The notes under the pieces are model-generated. The model saw only the letters and a program-made list of their open reading frames with translations, did no database searches and was not told where the DNA came from. Made by a program: the position numbers and the translations under genes. Below, piece by piece: positions 63,389 to 64,000 of a stretch of DNA of 64,000 nt (positions are counted from its first letter, which is position 1; every line of letters begins with the position of its first letter). The stretch is from positions 1 to 64,000 of the forward strand of contig NZ_PJIR01000002.1 in NCBI RefSeq assembly GCF_002929355.1, read 5' to 3'. Source of the DNA: Arthrobacter sp. B0490. Lineage in GTDB: Bacteria > Actinomycetota > Actinomycetes > Actinomycetales > Micrococcaceae.

Positions 63389-64000
63389 ATGGGCTCCTCT
63401 TACCTCCGCTTCCCGCACCTGCACGGCACCAGGATCACCTTCGTCGCCGAGAACGACGTCTGGGTCGCTCCGCTCGGCGGGGGCCGTGCGTGGCGCATCT
63501 CCGCGCTGCAGCTCGCCGCCAGGAACCCCCGCTTCTCGCCGGATGGTTCGACCGTCGCCTGGACCGTCGTCCAGGGCGGCGCCCCCGAGGTCGTGGCCGC
63601 GGACGTCGAGGGCGGGAACTTCCGGCGGCTCACCTACTGGGGCCACCAGAGCACGCGTGTGAAGGGCTTCACCGCAGCGGGGGAGGTGCTGGCGACGAGC
63701 GCCTTCCGGCACGAGGATTCCCGGCTGGGCTGGGCCTACCGGGTACCGCTCGACGGATCCTCCCAGTCGGTCATCCCGTACGGTCCCGTCGACGCCGTCG
63801 CGGAAGGGCCCGCCCTCGAGGGCGGGCGGCCGCTGGTCATCGGCAGCGTGCTGACGCGCGAGCCGGCCTGGTGGAAGCGCTACAGGGGCGGCACCGCCGG
63901 CAGGTTCTGGCTGGACGCCGACGGGACCGGTGCCTTCGAGCGGTTCCTGGCGGAGCTCGACGGCAACCTGAGCGACCCCATGTGGGTCTCCGGCCGCCTG
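63389..64000 (+). CDS. tricorn-type protease, N-terminal part
   Basis: The first 204 codons of a large gene cut by the window end. The opening MGSSYLRFPHLHGTRITFVAENDVWVAPLGG, NPRFSPDGSTVAWTVVQGG and RRLTYWGHQ are WD/PD40-like beta-propeller blades as in the N-terminal half of tricorn proteases and S41-family tricorn homologues. The expected PDZ and S41 peptidase domains lie outside the window. These large cytosolic proteases degrade peptides downstream of the proteasome or similar machines. Confidence 0.85.
   Translation, partial: MGSSYLRFPHLHGTRITFVAENDVWVAPLGGGRAWRISALQLAARNPRFSPDGSTVAWTVVQGGAPEVVAADVEGGNFRRLTYWGHQSTRVKGFTAAGEVLATSAFRHEDSRLGWAYRVPLDGSSQSVIPYGPVDAVAEGPALEGGRPLVIGSVLTREPAWWKRYRGGTAGRFWLDADGTGAFERFLAELDGNLSDPMWVSGRL

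Overview
The window is one contiguous stretch of a high-GC actinobacterial chromosome. It most resembles the Arthrobacter branch of the Micrococcaceae. The evidence is a mycothiol-system reductase (mycothione reductase), a class II DAHP synthase, polyphosphate glucokinase, SepF/YggT/DivIVA downstream of ftsZ, GlnE beside GlnA2, and long runs of gene order shared with Mycobacterium tuberculosis Rv2163c-Rv2187 and Rv2216-Rv2225. No mobile element, integrase, CRISPR array, rRNA or tRNA is visible. Nearly all of it is core genome.

Layout. 1-8 kb: tail of an unknown gene, mtr, a long-chain acyl-CoA synthetase, a ROK sugar kinase, a PlsC-type acyltransferase and the aromatic-pathway entry enzyme. 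8-15.5 kb: a PASTA-domain Ser/Thr kinase (PknL-like), a four-LysM lytic transglycosylase, the Rv2175c-like DNA-binding protein known elsewhere as the PknL substrate, a polyprenyl synthase, DNA polymerase IV and a DUF3040 membrane protein. 16.2-37.7 kb: the division and cell-wall (dcw) cluster mraZ-rsmH-ftsL-ftsI-murE-murF-mraY-murD-ftsW-murG-murC-ftsQ-ftsZ-pgeF-yggS-sepF-yggT-divIVA, then lspA-rluD. Many of its genes overlap by 4 nt (ATGA/GTGA). 37.8-47.7 kb: dnaE, a flavin reductase, a membrane protein, hisD, nrdR, ppgK, map, a small SPOR-like protein and panB. 47.9-56.9 kb: nitrogen assimilation (glnA2, glnE, glnA1) with an acyltransferase/SGNH gene set between glnE and glnA1, then an RDD protein. 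57-64 kb: DUF4191 protein, lipA-lipB, an SOS-boxed small gene, a second membrane Ser/Thr kinase, a TIGR01777 epimerase and the start of a tricorn-type protease.

Regulatory signals can be read directly at several points. There is a complete four-half-site GlnR box upstream of glnA1, and a pair of NrdR boxes in the nrdR promoter. A perfect SOS box lies inside the promoter spacer of the small gene at 59551-59997. MraZ-like 10-bp-phased repeats overlap the mraZ -10, and a dense set of palindromes fills the ftsZ leader. A TTACTG/CAGTAA operator lies between the acyl-CoA synthetase and the ROK gene. At 14 gene starts a TANNNT-like -10 box ends 6-7 nt before the start codon, which predicts leaderless mRNAs. 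Several hairpin terminators are near perfect.

I found no convincing wholly new multi-gene system. The most promising leads are the SOS-controlled small protein, the operator and leader architecture of ftsZ, the 34-bp perfect inverted repeat upstream of mraZ, and the PASTA-PknL/Rv2175c/LysM cell-wall signalling neighbourhood.
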